Shown one piece after another: positions 37,075-46,262 of a stretch of 64,000 nt of DNA. Both the position numbers and the translations under genes were made by a program. Origin of the DNA: Microbispora rosea (GTDB taxonomy: Bacteria > Actinomycetota > Actinomycetes > Streptosporangiales > Streptosporangiaceae); the NCBI RefSeq assembly GCF_900156315.1, contig NZ_FTNI01000002.1, positions 248,001 to 312,000 of the forward strand. The letters are read 5' to 3'. Position 1 is the first letter of the stretch; each line of letters begins with the position of its first letter. The notes beneath the pieces are model-generated. The model was not told the origin of the DNA. It did not search any database and saw only the letters and a program-made list of their open reading frames with translations.

Positions 37075-38160
37075 ATGCCGTACGAAGTCCAAGGCGTGGT
37101 GGCGCGCGGCAAGGGAGAGGCGGTGACGCTGGAGACGGTCGTCGTGCCGGATCCGGGGCCCGGCGAGGCGGTCGTGAACGTGCAGGCCTGCGGGGTCTGC
37201 CACACCGACCTCCACTATCGCGAGGGCGGCATCAACGACGAGTTCCCGTTCCTGCTGGGCCACGAGGCCGCGGGCGTCGTCGAGGCGGTCGGCGCGGGCG
37301 TGACCGAGGTCGAGCCCGGCGACTACGTGATCCTCAACTGGCGGGCGGTGTGCGGGCAGTGCCGCGCGTGCCTGCGGGGCCGGCCGTGGTACTGCTTCAA
37401 CACCCACAACGCGGCGCAGAAGATGACGCTGGCCGACGGCACCGTGCTCAGCCCGGCGCTCGGCATCGGGGCCTTCCTGGAGAAGACCCTGGTGGCGGCC
37501 GGGCAGTGCACGAAGGTCAACCCGGCGGCCAAGCCGGCCGTCGCCGGGCTGCTCGGCTGCGGCGTGATGGCCGGCCTCGGGGCCGCGATCAACACCGGCG
37601 GCGTGACCCGGGGCGACACGGTCGCGGTGATCGGCTGCGGCGGCGTGGGCAACGCGGCCATCGCGGGCGCGCACCTCGCCGGAGCCCGGACCATCGTCGC
37701 GGTGGACGTGGACGACCGCAAGCTCGACTGGGCCCGCGGCTTCGGCGCCACGCACACCGTCAACTCGCGGGAGACCGACCCGGTGGAGGCCATCCGCGAC
37801 CTCACCGGCGGGTTCGGCGCCGACGTCGTGATCGAGGCGGTGGGCCGTCCCGAGACGTACAAGCAGGCCTTCTACGCCCGCGACCTGGCCGGGACCGTCG
37901 TGCTGGTCGGCGTGCCGACCCCGGAGATGCAGCTCGAACTGCCGCTGCTCGACGTCTTCGGCCGCGGCGGCGCGCTCAAGTCCTCCTGGTACGGCGACTG
38001 CCTGCCCAGCCGGGACTTCCCCATGCTGATCGACCTCTATCTGCAGGGACGGCTCGACCTCGACGGGTTCGTCTCTGAGACCATCGGCCTCGACCAGGTC
38101 GAGGAGGCGTTCGGCAAGATGCACCGCGGGGAGGTGCTGCGGTCGGTCGTGGTGCTCTGA
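37075..38160 (+). CDS. mscR: S-(hydroxymethyl)mycothiol dehydrogenase / S-nitrosomycothiol reductase
   Basis: 361-residue zinc alcohol dehydrogenase. Long stretches match the mycothiol-dependent formaldehyde dehydrogenase of Mycobacterium (for example [20 protein letters not shown] and [13 protein letters not shown]). Catalytic zinc site CGVCHTD, structural zinc cysteines in [10 protein letters not shown], and NAD site [15 protein letters not shown] are present. It oxidises the formaldehyde-mycothiol adduct and reduces S-nitrosomycothiol. The ATG at 37075 has GAGG 8 nt upstream; a GTG at 37066 is less likely. It begins 10 bp after the cyclase gene and ends before a clear terminator. Confidence 0.95.
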   Translation: MPYEVQGVVARGKGEAVTLETVVVPDPGPGEAVVNVQACGVCHTDLHYREGGINDEFPFLLGHEAAGVVEAVGAGVTEVEPGDYVILNWRAVCGQCRACLRGRPWYCFNTHNAAQKMTLADGTVLSPALGIGAFLEKTLVAAGQCTKVNPAAKPAVAGLLGCGVMAGLGAAINTGGVTRGDTVAVIGCGGVGNAAIAGAHLAGARTIVAVDVDDRKLDWARGFGATHTVNSRETDPVEAIRDLTGGFGADVVIEAVGRPETYKQAFYARDLAGTVVLVGVPTPEMQLELPLLDVFGRGGALKSSWYGDCLPSRDFPMLIDLYLQGRLDLDGFVSETIGLDQVEEAFGKMHRGEVLRSVVVL

Positions 38161-38172
38161 CGCCCGCGGGCG

Positions 38173-38209
38173 AGGGGCGGCGCTTCCTTTTGCGGAGTGC
38201 CGCCCCTTT
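38173..38209 (+). terminator. terminator of mscR
   Basis: A perfect 9-bp stem (AGGGGCGGC with GCCGCCCCT, 38199-38207) closes a 17-nt loop with further internal pairing, followed by TTTC. Confidence 0.75.
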
Positions 38210-38226
38210 CTGTGCCTTGGATCACA

Positions 38227-38239
38227 TAGGCAAGCCTTA
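38227..38239. promoter_or_regulatory. degenerate upstream IdeR/DtxR box
   Basis: TAGGCAAGCCTTA keeps the AGGC/GCCT arms of an iron box and is centred about 29 bp upstream of the better box. It may allow cooperative binding of a second IdeR dimer. Confidence 0.45.
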
Positions 38240-38254
38240 CCAAACTGGGTTATC

Positions 38255-38272
38255 TTAGGTATGCCTAACCTT
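38255..38272. promoter_or_regulatory. IdeR/DtxR iron box upstream of bfd-bfr
   Basis: TTAGGTATGCCTAACCTT closely matches the IdeR consensus (TTAGGTTAGGCTAACCTAA), with palindromic TTAGG/CCTAA arms. It ends 23 nt before the bfd start. In actinobacteria IdeR with iron activates storage genes, so activation in iron excess is expected. Confidence 0.75.
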
Positions 38273-38295
38273 CCTCAAGATCCTGAGAGGCGACC

Positions 38296-38475
38296 ATGTA
38301 CGTCTGCATCTGCCGCGCCGTCACCGAGAGCGAGGTGCACGACTGCATCGCCGACGGGGCGAGGACGGCTCGCCAGGTGCGGGACGTCACGGGTGCAGGG
38401 GGGGACTGCGCGTCCTGCGTCCGGAAGATCTGTGCGATCCTGAAACGGTCAGAGGACCTGGTCACCAGCGCATAG
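38296..38475 (+). CDS. bfd: bacterioferritin-associated ferredoxin
   Basis: 59 residues, small enough to be missed by length cut-offs. The [2Fe-2S] ligands form the Bfd pattern: CxC at residues 4 and 6 (MYVCICRAV) and CxxC in DCASCVRKIC. Bfd reduces the ferric core of bacterioferritin so iron can be released. It lies 13 bp before the bfr gene and behind one or two iron boxes, so both are iron-regulated together. ATG start at 38296; AGAGG lies upstream. Confidence 0.93.
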   Translation: MYVCICRAVTESEVHDCIADGARTARQVRDVTGAGGDCASCVRKICAILKRSEDLVTSA

Positions 38476-38488
38476 ATCGAGGAAGCTT

Positions 38489-38971
38489 ATGCAGGGCGAC
38501 AAAGAGATCATCGCGCTGCTCAACGAGCAGCTCACCTCCGAGCTGACCGCCATCAACCAGTACTTCCTGCACGCGAAGCTACAGGAGAACTGGGGATATA
38601 CGAAGCTCGCCGCGATCACGCGGGCGGAGTCCATCGACGAGATGCGGCACGCGGAGGAACTCACCGACCGGATCCTGTTCCTGGAGGGTCTGCCGAACTA
38701 CCAGAAGCTGAACACCCTGCACATCGGCCAGACCGTCAGGGAGCAGCTTCAGGCCGACCTGGAGCTCGAGCTGGGCGTGGTCAAGCGCCTGCGGCCCGGT
38801 ATCGCCCTCATGCGGGAGCGGGGGGACATCACCTCGGCCACGCTCTTCGAGCGCATCCTGGCCGACGAGGAGCACCACATCGACTACCTGGAGACCGAGC
38901 TGGGCCTCCTGGAGAGTCTGGGCGAGCAGCTGTACCTTCAGCGGTACGCGGAGCCGCCGTCGTCCTCCTGA
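38489..38971 (+). CDS. bfr: bacterioferritin
   Basis: 160 residues forming the 24-subunit iron-storage cage. Diiron ferroxidase ligands are seen in LTSELTAINQYF (Glu18), ESIDEMRHAEE (Glu51, His54) and ADEEHHIDYLE (Glu, His near 127-130). Met52 in the DEMRHAE motif is the haem ligand, so it is a haem-containing Bfr rather than a plain ferritin. Co-transcribed with bfd and followed by a textbook terminator. Confidence 0.96.
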   Translation: MQGDKEIIALLNEQLTSELTAINQYFLHAKLQENWGYTKLAAITRAESIDEMRHAEELTDRILFLEGLPNYQKLNTLHIGQTVREQLQADLELELGVVKRLRPGIALMRERGDITSATLFERILADEEHHIDYLETELGLLESLGEQLYLQRYAEPPSSS

Positions 38972-39036
38972 GCCGCGCTCTGCTGGCCCGGCGCTCTCCC
39001 CGCGGTCGCTCCGGACACGCGAAAATCAGATCGACT

Positions 39037-39069
39037 ACGCCCGCCGTCATCGTTTCGGCGGGCGTTTTT
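39037..39069 (+). terminator. rho-independent terminator of bfd-bfr
   Basis: A perfect 10-bp stem (ACGCCCGCCG, 39037-39046, with CGGCGGGCGT, 39056-39065), a 9-nt loop and a run of five T residues at 39065-39069. Confidence 0.92.
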
Positions 39070-39177
39070 CCTGCCATTATCCGGTTTCCAGCGACGAAGT
39101 TCGGAATGGTCGAGAATAGGGCAGAAGATCGCGTCGGTTGCGTGCTGACTATCCTGGATTTATCAGTGTTTGCCCAG

Positions 39178-39205
39178 GTCAATTGATGGGTCAACGACAA
39201 GTCAA
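39178..39205. promoter_or_regulatory. triple GTCAA direct repeat upstream of response regulator
   Basis: GTCAA occurs at 39178, 39190 and 39201, that is with 12- and 11-bp periods, the spacing bound by OmpR/PhoB-type regulators. A second direct repeat, ACGATCGCAC at 39227-39236 and 39245-39254, abuts the start codon. Autoregulation is inferred. Confidence 0.4.
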
Positions 39206-39255
39206 AAGGCGCGCTGTAGCCGGGAAACGATCGCACAAGGTCCTACGATCGCACC

Positions 39256-39924
39256 ATGACCTGCGTACTTCTCGCCGAGGATGACACCTCGATTTCCGAG
39301 CCGCTGGCGCGAGCCCTGCGCCGGGAGGGCTATCAGGTGGAGGTGAGCCCCGATGGCCCGCAGGCCCTGGAGAGGGCCTTGTCGGGGGGCGTCGACCTGA
39401 TTGTTCTCGACCTCGGCCTTCCAGAGATGGACGGGCTGGAGGTCGCGCGCCGCATTCGCGCGGAGGGACACGGGACTCCGGTCCTGATCCTCACCGCCCG
39501 TGTCGACGAAGTCGACACCGTCGTCGGTCTCGACGCCGGTGCCGACGACTACGTCACCAAGCCGTTCCGCCTGGCAGAACTGCTCGCCCGAGTGCGGGCT
39601 CTGCTCCGGCGCGGAACATCGGAGACCCCGGTGGTGCAAGGCGTCCGTATCGACGCCGACTCCCGCCGGGCCTGGATGGGAGACAAGGAACTGCACCTGA
39701 CCACCAAGGAGTTCGACCTGCTGCGCGTGCTCGTACGGGACGCCGGCAAGGTCGTCACCCGCGAGCAGATCATGCGCGAGGTGTGGGACACGAACTGGTG
39801 GGGGTCGACAAAGACACTGGACATGCACATCTCGTGGCTGCGCCGCAAGCTCGGCGACGACGCGGCCAAGCCGCGCTACATCACGACCGTCCGAGGGGTC
39901 GGCTTCCGTTTCGAGCGCGAGTAG
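39256..39924 (+). CDS. OmpR-family response regulator
   Basis: 222 residues. The receiver domain (about 1-115) has the acidic pocket AEDD, phospho-acceptor Asp52 in LIVLDLGLP, Thr in LILTARV and Lys in VTKPF. The C-terminal winged helix (about 128-220) includes LTTKEFDLLRVLVRDAGKVV and TVRGVGFRFE. It pairs with the histidine kinase gene starting 35 bp downstream. The promoter region contains direct repeats with 11-12 bp period that may be its own binding site. Confidence 0.95.
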   Translation: MTCVLLAEDDTSISEPLARALRREGYQVEVSPDGPQALERALSGGVDLIVLDLGLPEMDGLEVARRIRAEGHGTPVLILTARVDEVDTVVGLDAGADDYVTKPFRLAELLARVRALLRRGTSETPVVQGVRIDADSRRAWMGDKELHLTTKEFDLLRVLVRDAGKVVTREQIMREVWDTNWWGSTKTLDMHISWLRRKLGDDAAKPRYITTVRGVGFRFERE

Positions 39925-39959
39925 CCGCCGTGGGGCGGTTGCGGGGGAGGGGCTAGCAC

Positions 39960-41228
39960 GTGCGCCGGCGCCTGCTGTCCTCCATGCTGCTCGTCGCGGT
40001 CATCGCGGTAATGCTGTTAGGCGTGCCCCTGGGTGTGGTCGTCGTGCGTCTGTTCAACGACGAGGTCGCCCAGGAGCTCAGAACGGATGCGAACCGGCTG
40101 CTGCTGGGGGTGGAGTACTCCCTCAGCCAGGGCCAGGGGATCAGTCCGGACCAGCTCACGCGGAACTACCCGGACCGATACCTCCAGGTGTTCGTCCGCG
40201 GGAAACCGCCGATCGTCGTCGGCTCGCCTCCACGTGCGGGCCGTGACCTGACCGAGGAGGCGCGCTCCGAGAACGGTTACGTACGCGTCAGCCGCGACGC
40301 GGCCCAAGTCCAGCAGGACACCCAGGCGCGGCTGGTGCTCATCATCGCGCTCGCCGTCGTGGCCCTCGGGGCCGCGATCGGGCTGGCCACCGTCACCTCG
40401 CGTCGCCTGAGCCTGCCGCTCCAAGATCTCACCAGGATCGCCGAGCGGCTGGGTTCGGGCGACGCGAGGCCGAGCAGGCACCGCTACGGGATCCCCGAGC
40501 TGGATCTCGTGGCCGAGGTGCTGGACCGCAGCGCGCTGCGGATCTCCGACCTGCTCGCGCGGGAGCGCGAGTTCGCGACCGACGCCTCCCATCAACTGCG
40601 CACGCCGCTGACCGGGCTGAGCATGCGCCTGGAGGAGATCGTCGCGGCGGCCGACCAGCCCGAGGTGGTCCGCGAGGAGGGCGAGGCCGCGGTCGTGCAG
40701 GTCGAGCGGCTGACCGCCGTGATCGACGAACTGCTGGCCGCCGCCCGCCGTCAGCGGCACGCCCAGGCGGAGCCGATCGACGTGGACGACGTGGTGGGGC
40801 AGCAGATCACCGAGTGGGAGCCGGCGTTCCGCCGGGCCCACCGGTCGCTGGTGCTCGCGGGCGACCGCGGCCTCAGTGCGCTCGGCACGACCGGCGGGCT
40901 CAGCCAGGTGCTGTCCACCCTGCTGGAGAACTCCCTCAAGCACGGCGACGGCGTGCTGACGATCAACACATCGAGTACGGGCAGGTCTGTGGTGATCGAG
41001 GTGGCCGACGAGGGCCCGGGCATCCCGGAGGCACTCGGCCACCGGGTATTCGAGCGAAGCGTGAGCGGGGGAGGCGGCACGGGCCTGGGGCTCACCCTCG
41101 CCCGCGCCCTGGTGGCGGCCGACGGCGGGCGGCTGGAACTGGTCAAGCGCCGCCCGGCGACCTTCGCCATCTTCTTACGCCACACTCGCGACAGCGGACG
41201 TCATCGCGTGGTGAGCGGCCCCGCCTGA
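39960..41228 (+). CDS. sensor histidine kinase
   Basis: 422 residues: membrane helix (about 5-30), an extracytoplasmic sensor of about 90 residues, second helix (about 123-145), HAMP domain, HisKA with phospho-acceptor His in ASHQLRTPLTGLS, and HATPase_c with N box LLENSLKHG, G1 VADEGPGIP and G2 GGGTGLGLTLAR. All catalytic boxes are intact. GTG start at 39960 with GGGGGAGGGG upstream. It forms a two-component operon with the preceding regulator; the signal is unknown. Confidence 0.93.
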   Translation: MRRRLLSSMLLVAVIAVMLLGVPLGVVVVRLFNDEVAQELRTDANRLLLGVEYSLSQGQGISPDQLTRNYPDRYLQVFVRGKPPIVVGSPPRAGRDLTEEARSENGYVRVSRDAAQVQQDTQARLVLIIALAVVALGAAIGLATVTSRRLSLPLQDLTRIAERLGSGDARPSRHRYGIPELDLVAEVLDRSALRISDLLAREREFATDASHQLRTPLTGLSMRLEEIVAAADQPEVVREEGEAAVVQVERLTAVIDELLAAARRQRHAQAEPIDVDDVVGQQITEWEPAFRRAHRSLVLAGDRGLSALGTTGGLSQVLSTLLENSLKHGDGVLTINTSSTGRSVVIEVADEGPGIPEALGHRVFERSVSGGGGTGLGLTLARALVAADGGRLELVKRRPATFAIFLRHTRDSGRHRVVSGPA

Positions 41229-41244
41229 CGGTCCGGCGGAGGGG

Positions 41245-41808
41245 TCAGCTGGTGGTGAGGGGGTCGGGCTGTGCCTTCACGTCGGAGTGAGGCCGCGCGC
41301 CGACCCTCTCGACGGCTCCCTCTGCGGTCCCCACGGCGGCTCCCACGGTGGGTTCCTCGGCCAGTTCGGGGGCCGCGAGGAACACCCACTTCTTGTACGA
41401 CCACAGCCGGAACAGCGTGCCGAGCCCCACGCCGACGAACTGGGCGATGTTGTAGCTCACCGCGTCGTGCAGGCCCAGCGAGTAGGTCACGAAGCCGATG
41501 AGGAGCAGCGGGGGCAGCAGCCCGAAGCCGTTCAGCACGAAGAACAGGACGTACTCGCGTGCCAGGCCGCTCTGTTCCCGATGACGGTAGGTCCAGAAGC
41601 GGTTTCCCAGGTACGCGAACGTGGCGGCGACGATCGTGGCCACGACCTTCGAAAACAGCGGGCCCATGCCGACGCCGAACCGCAGCAGGTTCGTGCCGCC
41701 GAAGTCGATGACGAACGCGATGGCGCCCACCAGGCCGAACTTGATCAACTCGTGGATGAGCGCGGCGAACCGCTCGTAGGCACGTCGTAGCAACTGCACG
41801 TCCCGCAC
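41245..41808 (-). CDS. GtrA-family membrane protein
   Basis: 187 residues with four membrane helices of the GtrA domain (starts FGLVGAIAFVIDFGGTNLL; includes NRFWTYRH and RLWSYKKWVF). GtrA proteins help move or position polyprenyl-linked sugars for envelope glycosylation. The C-terminal tail of about 45 residues is hydrophilic and Ala/Glu-rich. GTG start at 41808 with AGGAAGGACC upstream. Convergent with the histidine kinase gene. Confidence 0.88.
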   Translation of the reverse strand: MRDVQLLRRAYERFAALIHELIKFGLVGAIAFVIDFGGTNLLRFGVGMGPLFSKVVATIVAATFAYLGNRFWTYRHREQSGLAREYVLFFVLNGFGLLPPLLLIGFVTYSLGLHDAVSYNIAQFVGVGLGTLFRLWSYKKWVFLAAPELAEEPTVGAAVGTAEGAVERVGARPHSDVKAQPDPLTTS

Positions 41809-42041
41809 GGTCCTTCCTGATCGGCGGCCATGGTCGGCGGCGAGGTCTTCTCAGGCTACCGGTAGCAAGCACAAATCGGGGTCTTGCCGCAACCTTCGCC
41901 CGCTTCGTCCCAGGTCATCGAAGAACATTTCAAGAAAAATACTGCTATCTGGGATGAGTGGGCCCTCTTCGCACTACGCTCTCGCCCGACCAGGATCACC
42001 TAGTTCGGGGACGCGCGCGTTCTGGAGGGGTGGCCTTTCTC

Positions 42042-43016
42042 GTGTTGCGCAGACTCACGGCCCTCGGTCTCGGCCTCGTCCTGCTCGCGGGGTGTGGAAC
42101 CGAGGGCCTACGCGAGACCCCGGCCGAGCCGGGCGCCACGTCCCCGGCGACGGTCGAGATCACCACGGCCGACGCGCAGGCGGCCTTCGACGGCCTCGGC
42201 GACCTGTCGGACGCCTGGAAGGACCGCGACTGCGCCGAGATCGAGCAGCTCACGACCGGCGTGGAGAGCACGATCGGGAGCCGCCTCTGCGCGGCCGGCC
42301 GCTCGCCAGGTCCGACCGCCTATCGGGACCCGGAGTTCCTGCTGCCCGGCCGGGAGGACGGCGAGGACGGGGCCTGGTTCGCCGTGCTGGCCCGCAAGCC
42401 CGAGCCGGCCTACTTCGTCTTCGTGCGGGCGGACGGCCGATGGCGGCTCGGCGCCGGGCCGATCCCGCTCGTCGGCAAGGCGCCCGACGTGGGGGGCGGC
42501 GCGGACGGCGAGGTGATCGACGCCGCGGCCGACCCGGACACGGCCGTCGGGGCGCGGCTCGCGCCCACCCGGCACGTCGCGTTCCTCACCGATCCCGCCG
42601 GAGTGGGCGGCGACGGGGTCAGCGGGGTGCGCTTCGCCTCCGGCGACCCCATGCGGCGCCTTCTCGTGGAGCTGGTCCGCGCCCCCGGCAGGGTCCGTCC
42701 CGATCACCTGTCCACCGACGTGCGCATCGAGGGACCGGCCCGCGCGCTCGCGCTGCCCGGCGGCGGGTCGCTGGTGTTCCACGCGCTGCGCGTCGTCTTC
42801 ACCCAGAAGCCGGGCTCGGGCCGTTCCTCTCTCGCGCACCCCCGCTACCGGGCCGCCGACGTACGCGCCTTCACGGGCGGCGCGGCCACGACCGTCACCG
42901 GCGGCGAGATCCTGGTGCTCGCCACCAGGGTGGCCAAGGACGCCACGATGACGACGGTCGGCATGCGCCGGGTCCTCGCCGACATCACCAAGGGCTCCGG
43001 GCAGGGGTCCGGCTGA
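42042..43016 (+). CDS. secreted lipoprotein, function unknown
   Basis: 324 residues. Short signal peptide with lipobox LAGC, acylated Cys18. The mature domain starts with TTADAQAAFDGLGDLSDAWKDRDC and contains no recognised catalytic motif; two cysteines (RDCAEI, RLCAAG) may be paired. GTG at 42042 is chosen because it gives a proper signal peptide; the longer frame from 41958 would bury it. It directly precedes purK, an arrangement that seems conserved in actinobacteria, but no functional link is known. Confidence 0.75.
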   Translation: MLRRLTALGLGLVLLAGCGTEGLRETPAEPGATSPATVEITTADAQAAFDGLGDLSDAWKDRDCAEIEQLTTGVESTIGSRLCAAGRSPGPTAYRDPEFLLPGREDGEDGAWFAVLARKPEPAYFVFVRADGRWRLGAGPIPLVGKAPDVGGGADGEVIDAAADPDTAVGARLAPTRHVAFLTDPAGVGGDGVSGVRFASGDPMRRLLVELVRAPGRVRPDHLSTDVRIEGPARALALPGGGSLVFHALRVVFTQKPGSGRSSLAHPRYRAADVRAFTGGAATTVTGGEILVLATRVAKDATMTTVGMRRVLADITKGSGQGSG

Positions 43017-43052
43017 CTGGGTTTCGCCGCGCAATAGGTAGGCTGACGTGTC

Positions 43053-44219
43053 GTGAACAGCCCGAACGTTCCCCCTTCCGAACCCGTGACCGCGCCCGTG
43101 GTGGGCATGGTCGGCGCGGGCCAGCTGGCGAGGATGACGCAGCAGGCCGCGATCGCGCTCGGCATCGACCTGCGCGTGCTCGCGAACACCCGTGACGAGA
43201 GCGCCGCCAAGGTGATCGTGGACACCCGGCTCGGCGACTACCGCGACCTCGCCGATCTCCGGGAGTTCGCGAAGGGGTGCGACGCCGTCACCTTCGACCA
43301 CGAGCACGTGCCGACCGAGCACATCCGGGCGCTGGCCGCCGACGGCCACGCCGTACATCCCGGGGCGGACGCCCTGGTCCACGCGCAGGACAAGGCGGTC
43401 ATGCGGGAGCGGCTCACCGCCATCGGCGCGCCCTGCCCCGCCTGGGCCCGCGTCGAGGACCTGGCCGGTGTGGAGGCGTTCGCCGAGGAGCACGGCTGGC
43501 CCGTGGTGCTGAAGGCCGTGCGCGGCGGTTACGACGGCCGGGGCGTGTGGATGTGCCAGACCCCCGACGAGGCGCGCGAGGTGCTCGCCACCGGCGTGGC
43601 CCTGCTGGCCGAGGCGTTCGTCCCGTTCGAGCGGGAGGTCGCCGTGCTGGTCGCCCGGTCGGCGCACGGCCAGGGCGTCAGCTATCCCGTGGTCGAGACC
43701 GTGCAGCAGGACGGCATCTGCGTCGAGGTCATCGCGCCCGCGCCGAACCTGGGCGAGGAGGAGGCGGCGGACGCCCAGCGTGTCGCGCTCACGATCGCCC
43801 GCGACCTCGGCGTGACCGGGCTCCTCGCGGTCGAGATGTTCGTCACGAAGTCCGGGCTCGTGGTCAACGAGCTGGCCATGCGCCCGCACAACAGCGGTCA
43901 CTGGACGATCGAGGGCGCCCGAACCTCGCAGTTCGAGCAGCACCTGCGGGCCGTGCTCAACCTGCCGCTCGGGTCCCCGTCGATGACCGCGCCGGTCGTC
44001 GTCATGGCCAACCTGCTCGGCGGGCCCGACCCCGACGTGTACTCCCGGTATGAGCACGTGATGGCCAACGACCCGGGCATCAAGATTCACTTCTACGGCA
44101 AGGACGTCCGGCCCGGCCGCAAGATCGGGCACGTCACCGCGCTCGGCACCGACCTCGACGAGGTGCGGGCCCGCGCCCACCACGCCGTCACCTGCCTGAG
44201 AGGACCTGTGGATGCCTGA
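43053..44219 (+). CDS. purK: 5-(carboxyamino)imidazole ribonucleotide synthase
   Basis: 388-residue ATP-grasp enzyme. Converts AIR, bicarbonate and ATP to N5-CAIR in purine synthesis. [13 protein letters not shown] starts the pre-ATP-grasp fold; [29 protein letters not shown] and [18 protein letters not shown] provide the ATP, metal and substrate sites. GTG start at 43053. The purE start lies inside its last codons (8-bp overlap). Confidence 0.96.
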   Translation: MNSPNVPPSEPVTAPVVGMVGAGQLARMTQQAAIALGIDLRVLANTRDESAAKVIVDTRLGDYRDLADLREFAKGCDAVTFDHEHVPTEHIRALAADGHAVHPGADALVHAQDKAVMRERLTAIGAPCPAWARVEDLAGVEAFAEEHGWPVVLKAVRGGYDGRGVWMCQTPDEAREVLATGVALLAEAFVPFEREVAVLVARSAHGQGVSYPVVETVQQDGICVEVIAPAPNLGEEEAADAQRVALTIARDLGVTGLLAVEMFVTKSGLVVNELAMRPHNSGHWTIEGARTSQFEQHLRAVLNLPLGSPSMTAPVVVMANLLGGPDPDVYSRYEHVMANDPGIKIHFYGKDVRPGRKIGHVTALGTDLDEVRARAHHAVTCLRGPVDA

Positions 44220-44727
44220 CGTCGGGATCGTCATGGGGAGCGACTCGGACTGGCCGGTGATGCGCCAGGCCGCCGAGGCGGTCGCGGAGTTCGGCGTGTC
44301 CTTCGAGGCCGATGTGGTGTCGGCGCACCGCATGCCGGCCGAGATGATCGAGTATGGCTCCGGCGCCGCCGGACGCGGGCTGAAGGTGATCATCGCGGGT
44401 GCGGGCGGCGCCGCCCACCTGCCGGGCATGCTGGCCTCGGTCACCCCGCTGCCCGTGATCGGCGTCCCGGTGCCGCTCAAGTATCTGGACGGCATGGACT
44501 CGCTGCTGTCGATCGTCCAGATGCCGGCCGGGGTGCCCGTGGCGACCGTCGCCGTCGGCGGGGCCCGCAACGCGGGGCTGCTCGCCGTACGGATCCTGGC
44601 CGCGTCGGACGAGGGGCTGCGGCGGCGGATGGAGGACTTCCAGGCCGCCCTGCGGGACCAGGCGCACGCCAAGGGCGAGCGCCTGCGCGCCGAAGCCGCC
44701 ACCCTCCACCCCCACCCGAGGGGTTAG
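44212..44727 (+). CDS. purE: N5-carboxyaminoimidazole ribonucleotide mutase
   Basis: 171 residues, class I PurE. Moves the carboxyl from N5-CAIR to CAIR. Active-site motifs [22 protein letters not shown] (catalytic His) and [13 protein letters not shown] are intact; it acts as an octamer. Coupled to purK. Its TAG stop overlaps the TAA stop of the convergent UDP-glucose dehydrogenase gene by three bases. Confidence 0.96.
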   Translation: MPDVGIVMGSDSDWPVMRQAAEAVAEFGVSFEADVVSAHRMPAEMIEYGSGAAGRGLKVIIAGAGGAAHLPGMLASVTPLPVIGVPVPLKYLDGMDSLLSIVQMPAGVPVATVAVGGARNAGLLAVRILAASDEGLRRRMEDFQAALRDQAHAKGERLRAEAATLHPHPRG

Positions 44728-46037
44728 GGGCGGCCGAGGGCGCGGTAGTCCCATCCGGCTTCGCGCCAGGAGTCCGCGTCGAGCGCGTTGCGGCCGTCGA
44801 CGATCGTGCGGGTGGCGACCGCGCTTCCCAGCTCCTCGGGGTCGAGGGCGACGAACTCCTGCCACTCGGTGAGCAGCAGCACGACCTCGGCCCCCTGAGC
44901 GGCCTCCATGGCCGAATCGGCGTACCCGAGGTGGGGGTGGGCCGCCCGCGCGTTGGACAGGGCGACCGGGTCGTAGACCGTGACCTGCCCGCCCTGCTCA
45001 GCGATCTTCAGGGCCACGTCCAGGGCCGGGGAGTCCCGGATGTCGTCGGAGTTGGGCTTGAACGCCGCTCCCAGCACCGCCACCCTGCGGCCGTCGAACG
45101 CCCCGCCCAGGATGTCGCGGGTGAGGTCGACCATCCGGGAACGGCGGCGCAGGTTGATCTCGTCGACCTCGCGGAGGAAGGCGAGCGCCCCGGGGGCGCC
45201 GAGCTCGTCGGCCCTGGCCGTGAACGCCCTGATGTCCTTCGGCAGACAGCCGCCGCCGAAGCCGAGGCCGGGGTTGAGGTATCTGCCGCCGATCCGCTCG
45301 TCGTACGACAGCGCCTGCGACAGCTGGGTGACGTCGCCGCCCGCGGCCTCGCAGAGCTCGGCCATGGCGTTGATGAACGAGATCTTCGTGGCCAGGAACG
45401 CGTTCGCGGCCGACTTCACCAGCTCTGCCGTGGGGAAGTCGGTCACCACGATCGGGACCTCGCCCAGGGGCGCGTAGACGTCCCGCAGCACCTTCTCGGC
45501 CCGCTCGGAGGCGACGCCGAGCACGATCCGGTCGGGGCGGAGCGTGTCCTGCACGGCGAAGCCCTCACGCAGGAACTCGGGGTTCCAGGCCAGCTCGACC
45601 TGCATCCCGGCGGGTGAGAGCCGTACGAGCTTGTCGGCGAGGCGCTCGGCGGTGCCGACCGGCACCGTGGACTTGCCCACAACCAGGCACTCGCGGTCGA
45701 GGTGCGGGGCCAGCGCCTCGACGACCGCGTCGAGGAAGGAGACGTCGGCGGCCTGCTCGCCCTTCTTCTGGGGCGTGCCCACGCAGATGAAGTGGACGTC
45801 GCCGAACGCCGCCGCCTCCTCGTAGGAGGTGGTGAAGCGCAGCCTGCCCGAGTCGAGGTTGCGGCGGAGAAGCTCCTCCAGGCCGGGCTCGTGAATCGGC
45901 AGCTCGCCGCGCTGCAGCCGTTCGATCTTGCTCTGATCCACGTCCAGACCGAGCACTTCGAAGCCCAGTTCGGCCATGCACGCCGCGTGCGTAGCACCCA
46001 GGTATCCGGTCCCCAGCACAGTGAGGCGGTACGGCAC
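44724..46037 (-). CDS. ugd: UDP-glucose 6-dehydrogenase
   Basis: 437 residues. Oxidises UDP-glucose to UDP-glucuronate for envelope polysaccharides or glycosylated metabolites. NAD site [20 protein letters not shown], catalytic Cys in [10 protein letters not shown], and [17 protein letters not shown] are present. The GTG at 46037 ([14 protein letters not shown]) has GGGGAG upstream and is preferred over a longer frame to 46136. No terminator separates it from purE, because the two stops overlap. Confidence 0.93.
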   Translation of the reverse strand: MPYRLTVLGTGYLGATHAACMAELGFEVLGLDVDQSKIERLQRGELPIHEPGLEELLRRNLDSGRLRFTTSYEEAAAFGDVHFICVGTPQKKGEQAADVSFLDAVVEALAPHLDRECLVVGKSTVPVGTAERLADKLVRLSPAGMQVELAWNPEFLREGFAVQDTLRPDRIVLGVASERAEKVLRDVYAPLGEVPIVVTDFPTAELVKSAANAFLATKISFINAMAELCEAAGGDVTQLSQALSYDERIGGRYLNPGLGFGGGCLPKDIRAFTARADELGAPGALAFLREVDEINLRRRSRMVDLTRDILGGAFDGRRVAVLGAAFKPNSDDIRDSPALDVALKIAEQGGQVTVYDPVALSNARAAHPHLGYADSAMEAAQGAEVVLLLTEWQEFVALDPEELGSAVATRTIVDGRNALDADSWREAGWDYRALGRP

Positions 46038-46249
46038 GGCATGCTCCCCTCTTACCGACTCTTTGTGATCTGGCATGGTACCGGCCCAGTCAACTGCCCT
46101 GTGAGCCACCTGGGCAAACCGGCGCCTTGGCCCCACGGTACGGCTCTCAGCCCGCCCGGTCGATGCAGGGCGACCGGTTCCTCACCCTTGTCAGGAGGTT
46201 CGGTCAGGGAGGCCGCCGTACTGACTGGTAACTTTCTAGTCGGACGTCC

Positions 46250-46255
46250 TAGTAT
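46250..46255 (+). promoter_or_regulatory. -10 element of a probable leaderless message
   Basis: TAGTAT ends 7 nt before the acyl-CoA dehydrogenase ATG, and there is no ribosome site directly before that ATG. Transcription would start at or next to the start codon. No convincing -35 is seen. Confidence 0.45.
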
Positions 46256-46262
46256 CGGCGCT

